Shown here piece by piece: positions 13,473 through 27,103 of a stretch of DNA of 64,000 bases. How positions within the stretch are numbered: position 1 is the stretch's first letter; the number at the start of each line of letters is the position of its first letter. The translations under genes were made by a program, and so were the position numbers. The stretch spans positions 96,694,001 through 96,758,000 of the forward strand of contig NC_092333.1 in the NCBI RefSeq assembly GCF_046630445.1, written 5' to 3'. The notes under the pieces were generated by a model. The model worked only from the letters and a program-made list of their open reading frames with translations. It ran no database searches and had not been told where the DNA came from. Source of the stretch: Rutidosis leptorrhynchoides. Taxonomy: Eukaryota; Streptophyta; Magnoliopsida; Asterales; Asteraceae.

Positions 13473-15655
13473 ACTGGTCGATTCACGAACCTATAACAAA
13501 TATGTACATATATATCAAAGTATATTCAAAATATATTTACAACACTTTTAATACATTTTGATGTTTTAAGTTTATTAAGTCAGATGTCCTCGTTAGTAAC
13601 CTACAACTAGTTGTCCAACGTTAGATGTACAGAAAAAAATTGATATATATTATCTTGAATCAATCTACGACCCAGTGTATACACGTCTCAGGCTAGATCA
13701 CAACTCAAAGTACATATATTTTTGGAATCAACCTCAACCCTGTATAGCTAACTCCCACATTACTGCATATAGAGTGTCTATGGTTGTTCCAAATAATATA
13801 TACACATGGGTCGATATGATATGTCAAAACATTTGCATACGTGTCTATGGTATCCCAAGATTACATAATATATTAGAATACATGTATAATACAATATAAG
13901 TTAGCTAGGATATGATTAATATAGATTTGTTACCAATTTTCACGTTGCTACAACAAGAAAAATTATCCAATCTTGTTTTACCCATAACTTCTTCATTTTA
14001 AATCCGTTTTGAGTGAATCAAATTGCTATGGTTTCATATTGAACTTTATTTTATGAATCTAAACAGAAAAAGTATAGGTTTATTGTCAGAAATATAAGTT
14101 ACAAGTCATTTTTGTAAAGGTAGTCATTTCAGTCGAAAGAACGCGTCTAGATGACCATTTTAGAAAACATACTTTCACTTTGAGTTTAACCATGATTTTT
14201 GGATATAGTTTCATATTCATAAGAAAAATAATTTTCCCAGAAGAACAACTTTTAAATCAAAGTTTATCATAGTTTTTAATTAACTAACCCAAAACAGCCC
14301 GCAGTGTTACTACGACGGCGTATGTCCGGTTTTACAGTGTTCTTCGTGCTTTCAGGTTTTAAATCATTAATTTAGCATATCATATAGATATAGAACATGT
14401 GTTTAGTTGATTTTAAAAGTCAAGTTAGAAGGATTAACTTTTGTTTGCGAACAAGTTTAGAATTAACTAAACTATGTTCTAGTGATTACAAGTTTAAACC
14501 TTCGAATAAGATAGCTTTATATGTATGAATCGAATGATGTTATGAACATCATTACTACCTAAAGTTTTCTGGATAAAGCTACTGGAAATGAGAAAAATGG
14601 ATCTAGCTTCAAAGGATCCTTGGATGGCTTGAAAGTTCTTGAAGCAGAATCATGACACGAAAACAGGTTCAAGTAAGATTTCCACTCGAAATAAGATTGT
14701 TATAGTTATAGAAATTGAATCAAAGTTTGAATATGAGTATTACCTTGTATTAGAAAGATATCTTACTGTAAATAATAAAGATTTCTTGAGTTTGGATGAT
14801 CACTCTACAAGATTGGAAGTAAGCTAGCAAACTTGGAAGTATTCTTGATTTTATGAAACTAGAACTTGTAGAATTTATGAAGAACACTTAGAACTTGAAG
14901 ATAGAACTTGAGAGAGATTAATTAGATGAAGAAAATTGAAGAATGAAAGTGTTTGTAGGTGTTTTTGGTCGTTGGTATATGGATTAGATATAAAGGATGT
15001 GTAATTTTGTTTACATGTAAATAAGTCATGAATGATTACTCATATTTTTGTAATTTTATGAGATATTTCATGCTAGTTGCCAAATGATGGTTTCCACATG
15101 TGTTAGGTGACTTACATGGGCTACTAAGATCTGATAATTGGAGTGTATATACCAATAGTACATACATCTAAAAGCTGTGTATTGTACGAGTACGAATACG
15201 GGTGCATACGAGTAGAATTGTTGATGAAACTGAACGAGGATGTAATTGTAAGCATTTTTGTTAAGTAGAAGTATTTTGATAAGTGTCTTGAAGTCTTTCA
15301 AAAGTGTATGAATACATATTAAAACACTACATGTATATACATTTTAACTGAGTCGTTAAGTCATCGTTAGTCGTTACATGTAAGTGTTGTTTTGAAACCT
15401 TTAGGTTAACGATCTTGTTAAATGTTGTTAACCCATTGTTTATTAAATCAAATGAGATGTTAAATTATTACATTATCATGATATCATGATGTATTAATAT
15501 ATCTTAATATGATATATATATATTAAATGTCGTTACAACGATAATCGTTACATATATGTCTCGTTTCAAAATCATTAAGTTAGTAGTCTTGTTTTTACAT
15601 ATGTAGTTCATTGTTAATATACTTAATGATATGTTTACTTATCATAATATCATGT

Positions 15656-15660
<5 letters not shown>

Positions 15661-15728
<68 letters not shown>
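15661..15728. repeat. (AT)n microsatellite
   Basis: Pure AT dinucleotide run inside the solo LTR B. Confidence 0.9.
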
Positions 15729-15730
<2 letters not shown>

Positions 15731-16688
15731 ATATATATGTCATCATATAGTTTTTACAAGTTTTAACGTTCGTGAATCGCCGGTCAACTTGGGTGGTCAA
15801 TTGTCTATATGAAACCTATTTCAATTAATCAAGTCTTAACAAGTTTGATTGCTTAATATGTTGGAAACATTTAATCATGTAAATATCAATTTCATTTAAT
15901 ATATAAAAACATGGAAAAGTTCGGGTCACTACAATCACCATGTCTTGCTTCAACTTTGAGCATACCAAGGATCCTAACCTATCCTTAAACACTTCGAACG
16001 AAAAGTGTACCACAAATTACACGAACAATACACTCGCAATCATCCAATTGCTTTAGTTTGTCGAATTTCACCCGATCACTCATGTACCTAAAGGTTTCAC
16101 TTCGGTACCCTAAGTACAATGTAACCGCAACACAATCGAAGTCGAACACCGCGCTAGTAGGTATAAAAAGGCACCTAATGTCGCGTCACGTAGACTCCTT
16201 TACCAACATACATCGAGATCAACACTCGATTTCAAGAGTTTCAATCCACCCGACGAACCTCAAGGTTCATCAACTTCAACACGTAAGCGAACACGCGCTT
16301 AATGACCGAACACCAAAACCCATTTCCATGATTTGGTAGAAATATTTCCCAAATACTAAGGAATACTTGGTTGCACCAAGTCTTACGCCCTTCGCCCGAC
16401 AATCAAACGTCACCATAGGGTACTTCCATTAGGAACGTCACCCATATCAATAACATGCACAACACCATTGAGACTTTAAGGGTCTCACTCAACTGAGCTT
16501 AACGACTCGATACCAACCAAAATGCTTAAGCACCCAAGGATTCGCACCATAGGATCAAGGCACAACACACCACTTATACACTCTGCTGAGAGCAAACCGG
16601 AACCATAAACGTAAACCGCCCGCTTGCTACGAATTATCTCCAACGGAGAATAAAGTTTAACTAAGACTTACGCACATACTGCATGTTA

Positions 16689-17141
16689 TTACAAACGAAC
16701 AACATATAATTTCGTACTAAAAGTACCTGATGTAGAGCTGATGGGCTTCCGTGCTTCACTTCCCATCATGTATTCGCGCTCTAACCTCCTAACCCGATCG
16801 TCATGCCATTCGGAACACTCTGACTTCCGGTGTCCCTCCATCCGGCAAATGAAACACCTGATTGAGCCTAAAGGCACTACCGTATAATCTTGTGCCAAAT
16901 GACCCCGTTCCCCACACTTAAAGCACGTGAGCTTGTAACCCTTCTTACTCTTCTTCTTCACATTCCCGACGCCTTCAGGCGTACTTCGTGCCCTCTTATC
17001 ATAAGCACCATGTAATCCTAACCTTGCAAGTACATCTTCATCATTGCTACCTCGAGGTTTGGGAAACCTCTTTTCAAACTCTTCCTTTACTACTTTAGTC
17101 ACTTGGTCTCGGACCATTTCCGTCATTTGTCCTTCGACCAA
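16689..17141 (-). CDS. gag fragment with two zinc knuckles
   Basis: A 150-residue ORF on the minus strand, inside the primer site of the gag-only element. The N-terminal part is charged and helical (MVEGQMTEMVRDQVTKVVKE), followed by a basic linker. Next come two CCHC-like knuckles: CFKCGERGHLAQDY near residue 74 (last ligand changed) and CFICRMEGHRKSEC near residue 94. The arrangement is typical of the nucleocapsid end of Ty3/gypsy gag. It is part of a fossil element, and I do not see a protease or RT following it. Confidence 0.65.
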   Translation of the reverse strand: MVEGQMTEMVRDQVTKVVKEEFEKRFPKPRGSNDEDVLARLGLHGAYDKRARSTPEGVGNVKKKSKKGYKLTCFKCGERGHLAQDYTVVPLGSIRCFICRMEGHRKSECSEWHDDRVRRLEREYMMGSEARKPISSTSGTFSTKLYVVRL

Positions 17142-17701
17142 CTCCTTGGTTACTTCTCTAATTTTGCCGGTGAAAACCGAGACATATTATTCAAACACGG
17201 CCTCAATCTTTAACGTTAACTCATCCTTCCCTTCGTGAATAGGCTCACTCATTCCGCATCCATCTTCCGTTTTCATTCTAAGGGATGCAAACGATTAGAT
17301 CACGAACGTATAGACCACACGCACAACACCGTCCCATCTTGCTAAACACTTGTCGTACATCACTTGTTAGACATGATTTGCACCCGTAATAAGGTTTGCA
17401 AGTCCTTATTACGCACACACACCGTATCAACTCGTTAGTACAACAACCGCCTAGCTCGATGATATAAACAAACACAAACAAAATTATACGCGATATGCAC
17501 ATACGCGAGAATTATTATCACAACACAATTAATATATTAATAATATCCGCATTAATAATATAAACGTTAGTCCACCTACAAACAAGGCACTAAGTATAAC
17601 CTATTCCGACCCGTAATCCTACAAGTCCCGTAACAAATTAAGCACACACACAAGTCTAAGTCTAGGCACCTATTTCAAGTCACCTAAATCCCTTAGACCA
17701 T
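17142..17701 (-). other. 5' leader and decayed upstream gag region of the gag-only element
   Basis: Sequence between the primer site and the readable gag piece. Small ORFs here are not recognisable. Nothing else is supported. Confidence 0.5.
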
Positions 17702-17713
17702 GCTCTGATACCA
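17702..17713 (-). other. primer-binding site of the gag-only element
   Basis: The minus strand reads TGGTATCAGAGC, two bases from the LTR start at 17716. This is the standard initiator tRNA-Met type. Confidence 0.8.
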
Positions 17714-18421
17714 CTTGTAACAACCCAACCCGTAATACAAACGATCACGCGGAAATATCAAATAATTTTTTTTTTGCTGGAACAGCATATGGCGCGGCGC
17801 GCCAAACTGGCCTGTCCAAAAAGTCATGAAATTCGAAAATGTTTGACCACTTCCCGACGTATTTAGACAAAACGCTTTTCACAACCTATTCATATATAAA
17901 AAACTAACACGTTCCATTCATAAAATAAGTTTTACGAGGCCGGGCCCACATCGGCCGTTTTACGACTTTCATACGAAAATACAAGTTTTCAATCACACGA
18001 CTATTAACACAAAATAAAGTCGAGCATGGCGATTGGGGATACGCTACCCAATCCTAATCAATCCAAAAGCAAGCCTTCTAAAGCAACTACGCGAGTCCAC
18101 TAGTCCCACGCTTACCCGAGTCACCGCATCCATGCAAATCTATAAAAAGGTAAACAACGAGAGGGTAAGCTAACGCTTAGTGAGTGAGAATATACTACAT
18201 ACATATATATGCATAAAATGGACACGCCACACAAAACCAAATGCCGCATATCGGAGCTTCCAAGCATAAAGGCAAGCTAGTCTAAGCATACCGTAAGATC
18301 ACTAAGCAACGAGCTAAAGATACATCAACAAAATATAAGTTCACCAACAACGATATGAACAATGCCAATAAGCTACACCCGGAGGGTTAGCTACATCACG
18401 ATAATACAACATTATATGTAT

Positions 18422-18537
<116 letters not shown>

Positions 18538-18670
18538 ATAATAATAATTTGCTTACGCTTACTACACAATAACCATGGTTAACCAATCGCACAAGGGAAT
18601 GGCGCTCGCGAAAACGCCATCGGTGTTCATAATATCCGTTAGGGTACTTAACACCTCGTATCACTAACCC

Positions 18671-18890
18671 CTAGGGTGGCACCTTAACACCTCGGCACTT
18701 CACCCCGAGTGGCATCTTAACACCTCGATGCTTCACTCATTATTTTACGGAGTGGTGTCTTAACACCTCGACACTACACCCCTAGGTGGCATCTTAACAC
18801 CTCGATGCTTCACCCCGAGTGGCATCTTAACACCTCAATGCTTCATTCATCACGTGAAACGTGGTGTCTTAGCACCTCGACACTACACAT
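18671..18890. repeat. tandem array of hairpin-forming units with constant loop
   Basis: Six units share the 10-nt core TTAACACCTC (one reads TTAGCACCTC) with a 5-nt inverted repeat on each side. Arms are GCATC/GATGC at 18712-18731 and 18789-18808, with a one-base mismatch version at 18822-18841. They are GTGTC/GACAC at 18755-18774 and 18864-18883. The first unit (18679-18698) is degenerate. Most units are also flanked by GTG before and, after a two-base bulge, CAC. Confidence 0.75.
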
Positions 18891-21454
18891 TTTACGCTAC
18901 AACAAATAGATACATTATATACCTACACATATAATTATTCCACTCACTATATTAACCCTTCGTCATTGGGGTTATATAAGTCCACATCACACGCCCATGT
19001 GATAACGTACACACAAAGTGTGCACCTCGCCAACGTGGTCAACCAAAACACACAACCGTGCCAATTGGACCTATACACAAGTCCAACAATTCCACCTATA
19101 CGAGAAGCGAGCTCTACAAGCGAGAACCCCTTCTCCCGACCCGCACCCATCCTACACATACATATGCATATAGGATATTAACACTCACCTTGTCGCCTTG
19201 AAGAATGCTACCGAATAATCTACAATCGCCGATGGAATGTACCTAATCCATTTATCACATAACAAGTAACACAATTAGGGTGGATATACAAATCAACCCA
19301 AATTGACAACTAGTGCAATTTCGACCCAAATGCACTTTCGAGCACAAACCGCGCCCAAACTAACCAATAATCACTAACACAAGTGAGAATGGTCCTAATA
19401 TACCAATCAAACCCAATCATAGGTGTTAAACACGTATCTTGCCCAAAATGACACTTAAACCCTAATTTGACCCATAAGAAGTCAATATCACGCCATTAGC
19501 AAGTTTTGACACCAAAACATATTTAACTCGGTTCTATGCTTCAACTTAATCCATTTTAAGTTTATAAACCTTATTAAATCGGCAATTGAGTCATAATCAT
19601 CAACAAACCCTAATTTTGACTCTAGTCAAAATTGGTCAACCATAAGAACCTTAATGGTTTTCAAAACACCAATAATCACTAACACTAGTGATTATACACA
19701 ATTTACAAGTCTTAAACATGGTTAAATCATTAACCAACCCAAAACCCGCCTTTAACACTTATAAACCCGAACCTTGGTGTTAATCTTCAATTAACAACTA
19801 AATGGGTTCCATCTATGAATCATACAATCAAAAGCCCCAAATTTGAATGATGAACACAAAAGGAAATTCGGAGTTAGAGCTTACCACTAGTATCACCCTG
19901 AAGCTAAGAACGAGGGGAACAAACTTGTCAACTACGCCAAAGATCAAAACCCGCTTCTTCCTTTCCAAAAATCCCTTAGAATCAAATGGGGTGTTTGAGT
20001 TTTAGAGAGAAAATGAAAAGAAAAGGAAAAAGAAATAAGGAAATGAAATGGGTGGATAAGGTTAAGTCCTCAAATCTGGCTCAAATGCGAAAAGACCAAA
20101 ATGCCCTTTTAAAACTCTTAAAATAACAAGAGAGTCTGCCAGCGACATATGGCGCGGCGCGCGGCGCGCCAGAATCAGGATCCAGGTCTTACATCCAAGC
20201 CATCAAGAGTATATTTGAACTCAAGATATTCTCCTTATTTCTCCAGCAACTTTACTCATTTGATTTGAGGTAGTAACCTTATTCATAATCTTATTCGATT
20301 CGTATTCATATAGCTATCTTATTTTGAGTTATAACTAATAACAACAAGAACATAGTTTAGATTATTTCTAAACTTGTTTGCAAATAAACTTAATCCTTCT
20401 AACTTGACTTTTAAAACACTTCAACACATGTATTATGACAGTATGTCAAGCTAACATAAGGATATAAAACTTGTAAACACGAAGAACACCTTAAAATCGA
20501 ATATACGCCGTCTTAGTCGAACGGGGGCTGTTTTGGGTTTGATTTTAAAAACCTATCTTAAACTTTGAATTAAAAGATTTCCTTTGGTGAAAAATCTTAT
20601 TTTATATGGATATGAAATATATCCAAAATCCATGGTTAAACTCTAATTGGAAGCATGTTTTTCAAAAGATTCATCAAGATGTCGTTCTTACGACGGATAT
20701 GACTATCTTCTTGTATTTGACACCTAAGCTGTATTTTCGACTATAAACATATACTTTTTCTGTTTAGATTAATAAATAATGGTTCGATACAAAATCATGG
20801 CAAGTCGAATCACTCAAAACGAATTTGTAACGAAGAAATTATGGGTAAAACAAAATTGAATATTTTTGTTTGTTTTTAGCTACGGTTTTGATTAATAAAA
20901 ATGGATGCTAACCTTATCCTAGCTAACTTACCATGTATCCTACATGTATTTATACATGTCTTGTTCCCGAACTTATGGAAATACAATTTATAATAGTCGT
21001 GATTAAGTTTTACGACAATATATTATAGTCTTAATAAAGATCGTAAGGCACCATATATATATATGACTTGATCACCGTGGATTCATATACAAAGTTTTGA
21101 CATATCATTTTGACTTCTTCTATATATATTATTGGAACGAACTATTAGACACCATTGGCAGTAATCTCGAGTTAGCTGTGGGTCGAAGTGGATTCCAAAA
21201 TATTATATACTTTGAGTTGTGATCGAGCCTGAGACATGTATACAATGGGTCGCGGATTGCTTCAGACAATATACATATTATGTGTCTTATTATATTAAGA
21301 CAATATATTATAGTGTTAGTGAATTCTAACACAATATACGCATTTATATTTATATATGTATTTATACTGTTGGACTATTGGACTATTGGACTACGAACGT
21401 TAGACTACTAACAATGGACAATTAAAATTATCACAAGTATCTTAAGTATGGAAT

Positions 21455-21683
21455 TGTTGTAATTTAGTAGTTTATAACTACCTTTGGCTTATTTACTAAG
21501 TAGAGACTTATACATATAAGTAAGAAAAGAGAGAGAGTTTATATATATGAAATATATATCAAAGTGTGTTTTTTGAAGACTAACATAGAGGCCTTATTTA
21601 TAGTGAAAAATATTACTATACAAGCTATACAAAGTTGACTAAAATTTATCATCCATATGACTTTTTGTACTCATATTATAACA
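21455..21683 (-). repeat. 3' LTR of decayed copia element
   Basis: 229 bp, near-identical to 27104-27332, and followed on the plus side by the polypurine tract complement actcccccttgg. Confidence 0.9.
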
Positions 21684-24600
21684 CTCCCCCTTGGATGACC
21701 AATTTTATTAGAGTGCAACTAGTACTGTCTCATTAAAAACCTTGCTAAAGAAAAACCCAGTGGGATAAAAACTTTAGTCAAGGGAAAAAGAGTGCAGTGT
21801 AGAGTTGACTCCCCCTCAAGTAGACATCGCTGAGTCGTCACATATTTTGAACTTGCTCCATGCCAATATTGTGAACGTGTGTTCTGAAAACAGCGGTTGA
21901 CAGTGCTTTGGTATAAAGATCAGCAGAGTTGTTAATTGAACGTATCTCATTTTAATCTGGTTGTCTTATATGAGAAGAATATGAGGTTTTCATCTGAAAC
22001 TTTATCATCTAAATCTTTTATGTACAAGTTTAGCCCTTGTGACTTGTCTACAGTCTCCTTCATGGTTTGCTTAAACCCTTATTTCAATTCCTATTCCCTT
22101 TTAGTCTTTTCTGAGCCTTACCAACATACCATTCGTTTCCATCAAACTTATGACCGTTTAGACCGTCTATGGCTTTGGCGCCTCGTCAGCATTTATATTT
22201 TGTTCTGTCACTTTTGATACTCTTCTTTCATTTGCATTATGCAAGCTGCATTATCTTCATATACAGTTGTTGGTGAAGATAGTTGTTGGTCTTTTATAGC
22301 ATTCTCCATTTAGGAATACATACTGAGTTTGAGATTTATCTTTATGAGGATTTAATGAATGACCTGCATATACATAATTAACCAAATCTTGTTTTTAAGC
22401 GTTAGAATAAAATACTTTTAAATCAGCAGTTCCTCAAGGGTATCAAAATATCTGCTTGATCCCATTTCAATGTCCTTTTTTTTTTGTTGTAGAAGTTGAG
22501 CTGAATCTTGCCAACAAATTAACTGCAAGAGAAATGTCAGGTCTTGTATAATTTATAAGATACATAAGAACCTCAATTGCACTAAAATATGGAACTTCCG
22601 ATCTATTAAGATTTTCATGATCTTCGCAGGGATGAAATAGATCAGTGTCAATATTGAGTGATCTAACAACAATGAGTTTGTTTTTTTAAAAAAAATGTTT
22701 TAAAATTTTTCGGTATAAGTTGTTTAATGTACAAGTTAACCATTAGGCATATGTTCAATTTGCACTCCAAGGTAATACTTGGTTTTTTCAAGATCTTTCA
22801 TTTCAAAATAATTCTTTAGAAGTTGAATGATTTCATAGATCTCTTTATTTGTTCATATGATGTTAAGAACATTGACATAAATAACTACGATATATATCCG
22901 ATCATTGTTTTTCATAATAAAAACACATGTGCAAATAAGTTTATATGTATACACTTTTCTTATCAAGTAATCACTTAATCAGTTATACCACATACGTCCC
23001 AATTGTATAGACCCATATAAAAATCTTTGTGATTTAATAGAATACATTCCCTTGGATTTTGCATTAGATGCTTATGATACCTTAAACCCTTCAGGTATAT
23101 TCATGTATATCACTATCAAGTGATCCATACAGATAAGTAGTTACAACATCCATGAGATGCATTTAAGTAACTACCAGGTTGATTAAGTATCTAATAAGTA
23201 ATTGTATCCATTACAGGAGGATATGTTTTCCTCATAATTCATTTTCGGTCTTTGTGGGAAATTTTGAGTTACAAGTCTAGTTTTGCCTTGTAACTTCATT
23301 TGCACATTTCTTTTTCGGATAAAAATTCATTTGTATCCCATACGTTTCACATCTTTAAAAGTGATAACGATTAATCCGAAAACTTTTCTTTTATTGAGCG
23401 ATTCTAATTCAGCTCGTATTTCTCCTTTCCATTGAGCTCAATCATGTCTATTTTGATATTCAATGACAGGTTTTGGTTCTAGATCATCATCTTTATTCAT
23501 GATGTCATTGTAATATTATATGAAAATATTTCATCCAGATTTTTCATTTCATTTCGGTTCCATAATATTGCATAATTTATCGCAATTTATGTATTTACAT
23601 TTATCAATATCCTCTGCAGAAGGAATATTGATTTGTGGTTCTTCTTGAACACTTTCTTTTACCTCATTATCAGCTGATTTTCTTTTTCGAGGATTTTTAT
23701 CTTCGGAACCAATTGATCTTCCACGTTTGATGCGTAGCAAAGACTCAACAATGACATTATTGCCAGCTTTTGGAATTTCAGTTCGAGTTGGAGCATTTAT
23801 CGCTGGTATATATGATTTAGTCACTTTTTTATATATCTGTAAATGCATAAAGTAATTAATTTGCAAGTTCTTGCATATGCATTATTTTTGAACTTTCGTT
23901 TCACATTCTTTTGTGCGAGTTCAATATACCTTAATTGATGTTCACATCATGAAGCATCATTTTATTTATTTATTTTTTTACTTCACCCCCTAATCTAGGG
24001 AACAATGTTTTATTAAAATGACAATCAGCAAAACGTGCTGTAAAAACATCACCCATCATGGGTTCAGTATATCTTATGATTGAAGATGTTTTATATCCAA
24101 AATATATTACCATCTTTCTTTGAAAAACCATTTTATTGTGCTGTGGTGATATAATTGGAACATACACTGCACAACTAATGCTCTAAGGTAGAAAATATTT
24201 GGCTCTTGGCCAAAATCAAGTAGTAAGTGAAAATATTTATGACTTCCACATGGTATAATGCGAATTAATGTCGCAGCATGTAAATTTACATGTCCACATA
24301 TAAATATTGAGAGTTTTGTACTCATTATCAATTGTCTAGTTATTAGCTGCAATCGTTTATCTATTGATTCAGCTAAACCAATTTTGTGTATGCACATGAG
24401 CAACTGGATGTTCAACAACAATCCCTGTAGATATATAATGATCATTAAATGCTTGAGATGTTAACTCACCAGCATTATCAAGTCTCATCCTTTTAATAGT
24501 GTAATCAGAATAATGTGTTCTTAATTTAAGAATTTGTGCAAGAAACTTTGCAAATGCCATATTACGGCTTGATAACATACAAATATGAGACCATCCGCTA

Positions 24601-24719
24601 GATGCGTCTATTAGAACCATGAAATATCAAAATGGTTCACATGATGGATGAATTGGTTCATATATCTTACCTTGAATTTTTTCAAGAAACATTTGTGATT
24701 CTTTTTCACAATATACTTT

Positions 24720-24990
24720 TCATTAATCACTATATGTGCTTTCCATTAATCACCATATGTGTGTTTTTTTTTTTTTCATAAATCACCATATGTGCTTTTT
24801 CATTATATATCCTTTTCACCATATACGCTTTTAATCATATGCGCTGTGTTTTTCACCATATGCGCTTTTAATCATATGCGCTTTGTTTTTCACCATATGC
24901 GCTTTTAATCATATGCGCTTTTCATCATATGCGCTGCGCTTTTCATCATATTCGCTTTTTATCATATGCGCCGCGCTCTTCATCATATGC
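24720..24990. repeat. short tandem repeats of catatgcgctttt type
   Basis: About a dozen degenerate copies of an approximately 13-20 bp unit containing ATATGCGCTTT, inside the decayed copia element. No coding signal. Confidence 0.75.
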
Positions 24991-25289
24991 GCTTTTTATG
25001 TGAATAGTAAATTAATTAATTTCGTTTTACTATTCATATGAATTAATTTCGATTTACTATTTTGTTAATTGAGTAATATATATACATCATATACTTGTGA
25101 CTTCGAAGACTCAAATGAATTTGACCATATAGTTATATGTTGTACCTTGCACATTAATTTTCAGTAGAAGCTTTAGATGCATTTTTTTTCTCTTGATGAA
25201 CTATTTGTTTCATATCTAGCTTAGGCAATTATTGTGAACATTTGGTCCCTATAAGAGCATTTATCTTTTAGACTTTTAGTTGATTTGTA

Positions 25290-25960
25290 CTTGTCACAAT
25301 TAGGGATAGCACCCGCGGGTCGTGGATGCGGATTCATTGGATCCATCACCCGTACTCGCGGATTTTTTTTTTAAAGAAACATCCATTTGAACCCTTGTTC
25401 GTTGAAACAATTTGACTATCCTTTTAACTCCCCATTATTAAACGGGCCATTTTGATGCACACTCTTAAAAAAAAAATAATTTGTTTTTTTTAAGTTTTAT
25501 TATTCAACCTCCTTTTTTCAACGGTCACGTTTTTAACAAAACATTTGACAAGTTTGGAAAAAATTTTTTTTTTTTTTTTTTACTTTGCTTTCCCCCTTTC
25601 TGTAAAACTCATTTAAACACTTTCTTTGTTTAAAAAAAAACTTCCTTTTTTTTATACGTTATCCGTAAATTATAAATATATAAAAAAACTTTTTGTTTAA
25701 AAAAAAAACTTTCTAGTTTTTAAAAGGCCACTTGACCAATTTTTTAATTCTTTCACAACACCCGATATCGTGATCGTGACCTTTCACCAAAGCAAGAGAT
25801 ATTCTTGATAAACTAAACACTGACTCGTGTTTGGAATTGTCGGCCACAAAAAAAATTCATTTGATGGAAGTATATTTTTTTTTAATTATAGAAGGAGACC
25901 ACTTCATTTTCAATACTTCATTTTTGACAAAAAGCTACTCCATGTTACCATTCCTTTTTT
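25290..25960. other. low-complexity A/T-run segment in decayed copia element
   Basis: Long poly-A and poly-T runs with no recognisable protein. It begins with tagggatagcacccgcgggtc (about 25302), reminiscent of the end of a non-autonomous hAT element, but I find no matching other end. Confidence 0.4.
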
Positions 25961-25963
25961 TCT

Positions 25964-26337
25964 TATTTTAACTTTTAAGATTTACTTTTAATAAAAATAC
26001 AAAATACTTTTTTTCTGATTTTAACTTTTAAGATTTACTTTTAATAAAAATACAAACTACTTTTTGTATTTTAACTTTTAAGATTTACTTTTAATAAAAG
26101 TACAAACTACTTTTTCTTATTTTAACTTTTAAGATTTACTTTTAATAAAAATACAAACTACTTTTTGTATTTTAACTTTTAAGATTTACTTTTAATAAAA
26201 GTACAAACTACTTTTTGTATTTTAACTTTTAAGATTTACTTTTAATAAAAGTAAAAACTACTTTTTGTATTTTAACTTTTAAGATTTACTTTTAATAAAA
26301 GTACAAACTAATTTTTCTTATTTTAACTTTTAAGATT
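25964..26337. repeat. tandem repeat, about 60-bp unit
   Basis: Seven imperfect copies of a unit with TTTTAACTTTTAAGATTTAC followed by ttttaataaaa and caaactacttttt. Confidence 0.85.
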
Positions 26338-26467
26338 ATAAATTTAAGAATAAATATTAGTATGCATGAAATAAATAATGATTAATTGCATAAGTAATCA
26401 TAAATGTTAGATAACATATAAAGACCCCATCGTATTCGTATTGATCGGAATTAATCTCGACCCATGG

Positions 26468-26540
26468 TACCGTGTTGTCAAATGACGTATTGCGTACATA
26501 AAGTACCGTGTTGTCAAATGACGTGTTGCGTACAATCATG
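26468..26540. repeat. 38-bp direct duplication in copia leader
   Basis: Two adjacent copies containing gtaccgtgttgtcaaatgac, differing at one or two positions. Confidence 0.75.
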
Positions 26541-26930
26541 AGGTCTTATTAACATAAATATAAATGTTAGTGAAGTTAATAAGAGTTAGATTACAGAAAA
26601 TATAATTCAGGCGGTATAACCGACCATATATAACTTAAATAACATAAATATAAATGTTAGTGAAGTTAATAAGAGTTAGATTACAGAAAATATAATTCAG
26701 GCGGTATAACCGACCATATATAACTTAAATAACATAAATATAAATGTTAGTGAAGTTAATAAGAGTTAGATTACAGAAAATATAATTCATGTGGTATAAC
26801 CGACCATATATAACTTAAATAACATAAATATAAATGTTAGTGAAGTTAATAATAGTTAGAAAACATAAATGATAGTTAGGCGACAGTGTCGACCATATAT
26901 AATTTAGGTGGCAGAGCCAACCATATAATA
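26540..26930 (-). repeat. 90-bp tandem repeats and bulged hairpins in copia leader
   Basis: Three 90-bp units each carry one copy of a 16-nt hairpin motif (26610-26625, 26700-26715, 26790-26805), followed by two variant hairpins (26879-26894 and 26907-26922). On the element's sense strand the motif reads GGTCGGTTATACCGCC, with variants GGTCGACACTGTCGCC and GGTTGGCTCTGCCACC. The same motifs occur in the other copia element at 42174-42415. Confidence 0.85.
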
Positions 26931-27103
26931 AGAACAATACAAATGCACTAAGAACTTAATAAAAATTAGTGGTTCAAAATGTTAGTAGTCCAAAATTTGA
27001 TATATTCAAGTCTGAAAATTATTAATAATTTCATACCTTGATTAGTGACTCGTGATCGTTTGAGATATCCTTTGATTACACTAAGCTCATCGTGCTGATA
27101 ACG

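Larger units (their letters stand above)
282..15933 (-). mobile_element. solo LTR (family B), split by a later insertion
   Basis: The segment starts TGAAATGTCCCG at 282 and ends GGGTCACTACA at 15933 (TG...CA), flanked on both sides by the 5-bp duplication atcac. Its own sequence is 282-1161 plus 13478-15933, about 3.3 kb; the middle is the LARD at 1162-13472. There is no primer site or polypurine tract next to either end, so I read it as a solo LTR left by LTR-LTR recombination. A second copy (B') in reverse orientation at 20194-28318 shows the uninterrupted join, with CTTGGCC followed by a sequence like GATTCACGAACCT. The strand is inferred from the LTR sense: TGTAGTGACCCG reads inward on the minus strand. 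Confidence 0.75.

Noticed and set aside
1-15933. 13473-15933 as the 3' LTR of the gag-only element
   Set aside because: Its ends (TGTAGTGACCC / CATTTCA) do not match that element's LTR (TGTAAGACC / GTTACA), and it has its own duplication atcac, so it is an independent solo LTR.
15825-16339. Small ORFs on both strands at 15825-16013 and 16058-16339
   Set aside because: The first crosses the solo LTR boundary and neither resembles a known protein.
24720-26930. A CRISPR-like array because of spaced repeats
   Set aside because: Repeats are tandem without unique spacers of fixed size, and the setting is a plant retroelement.
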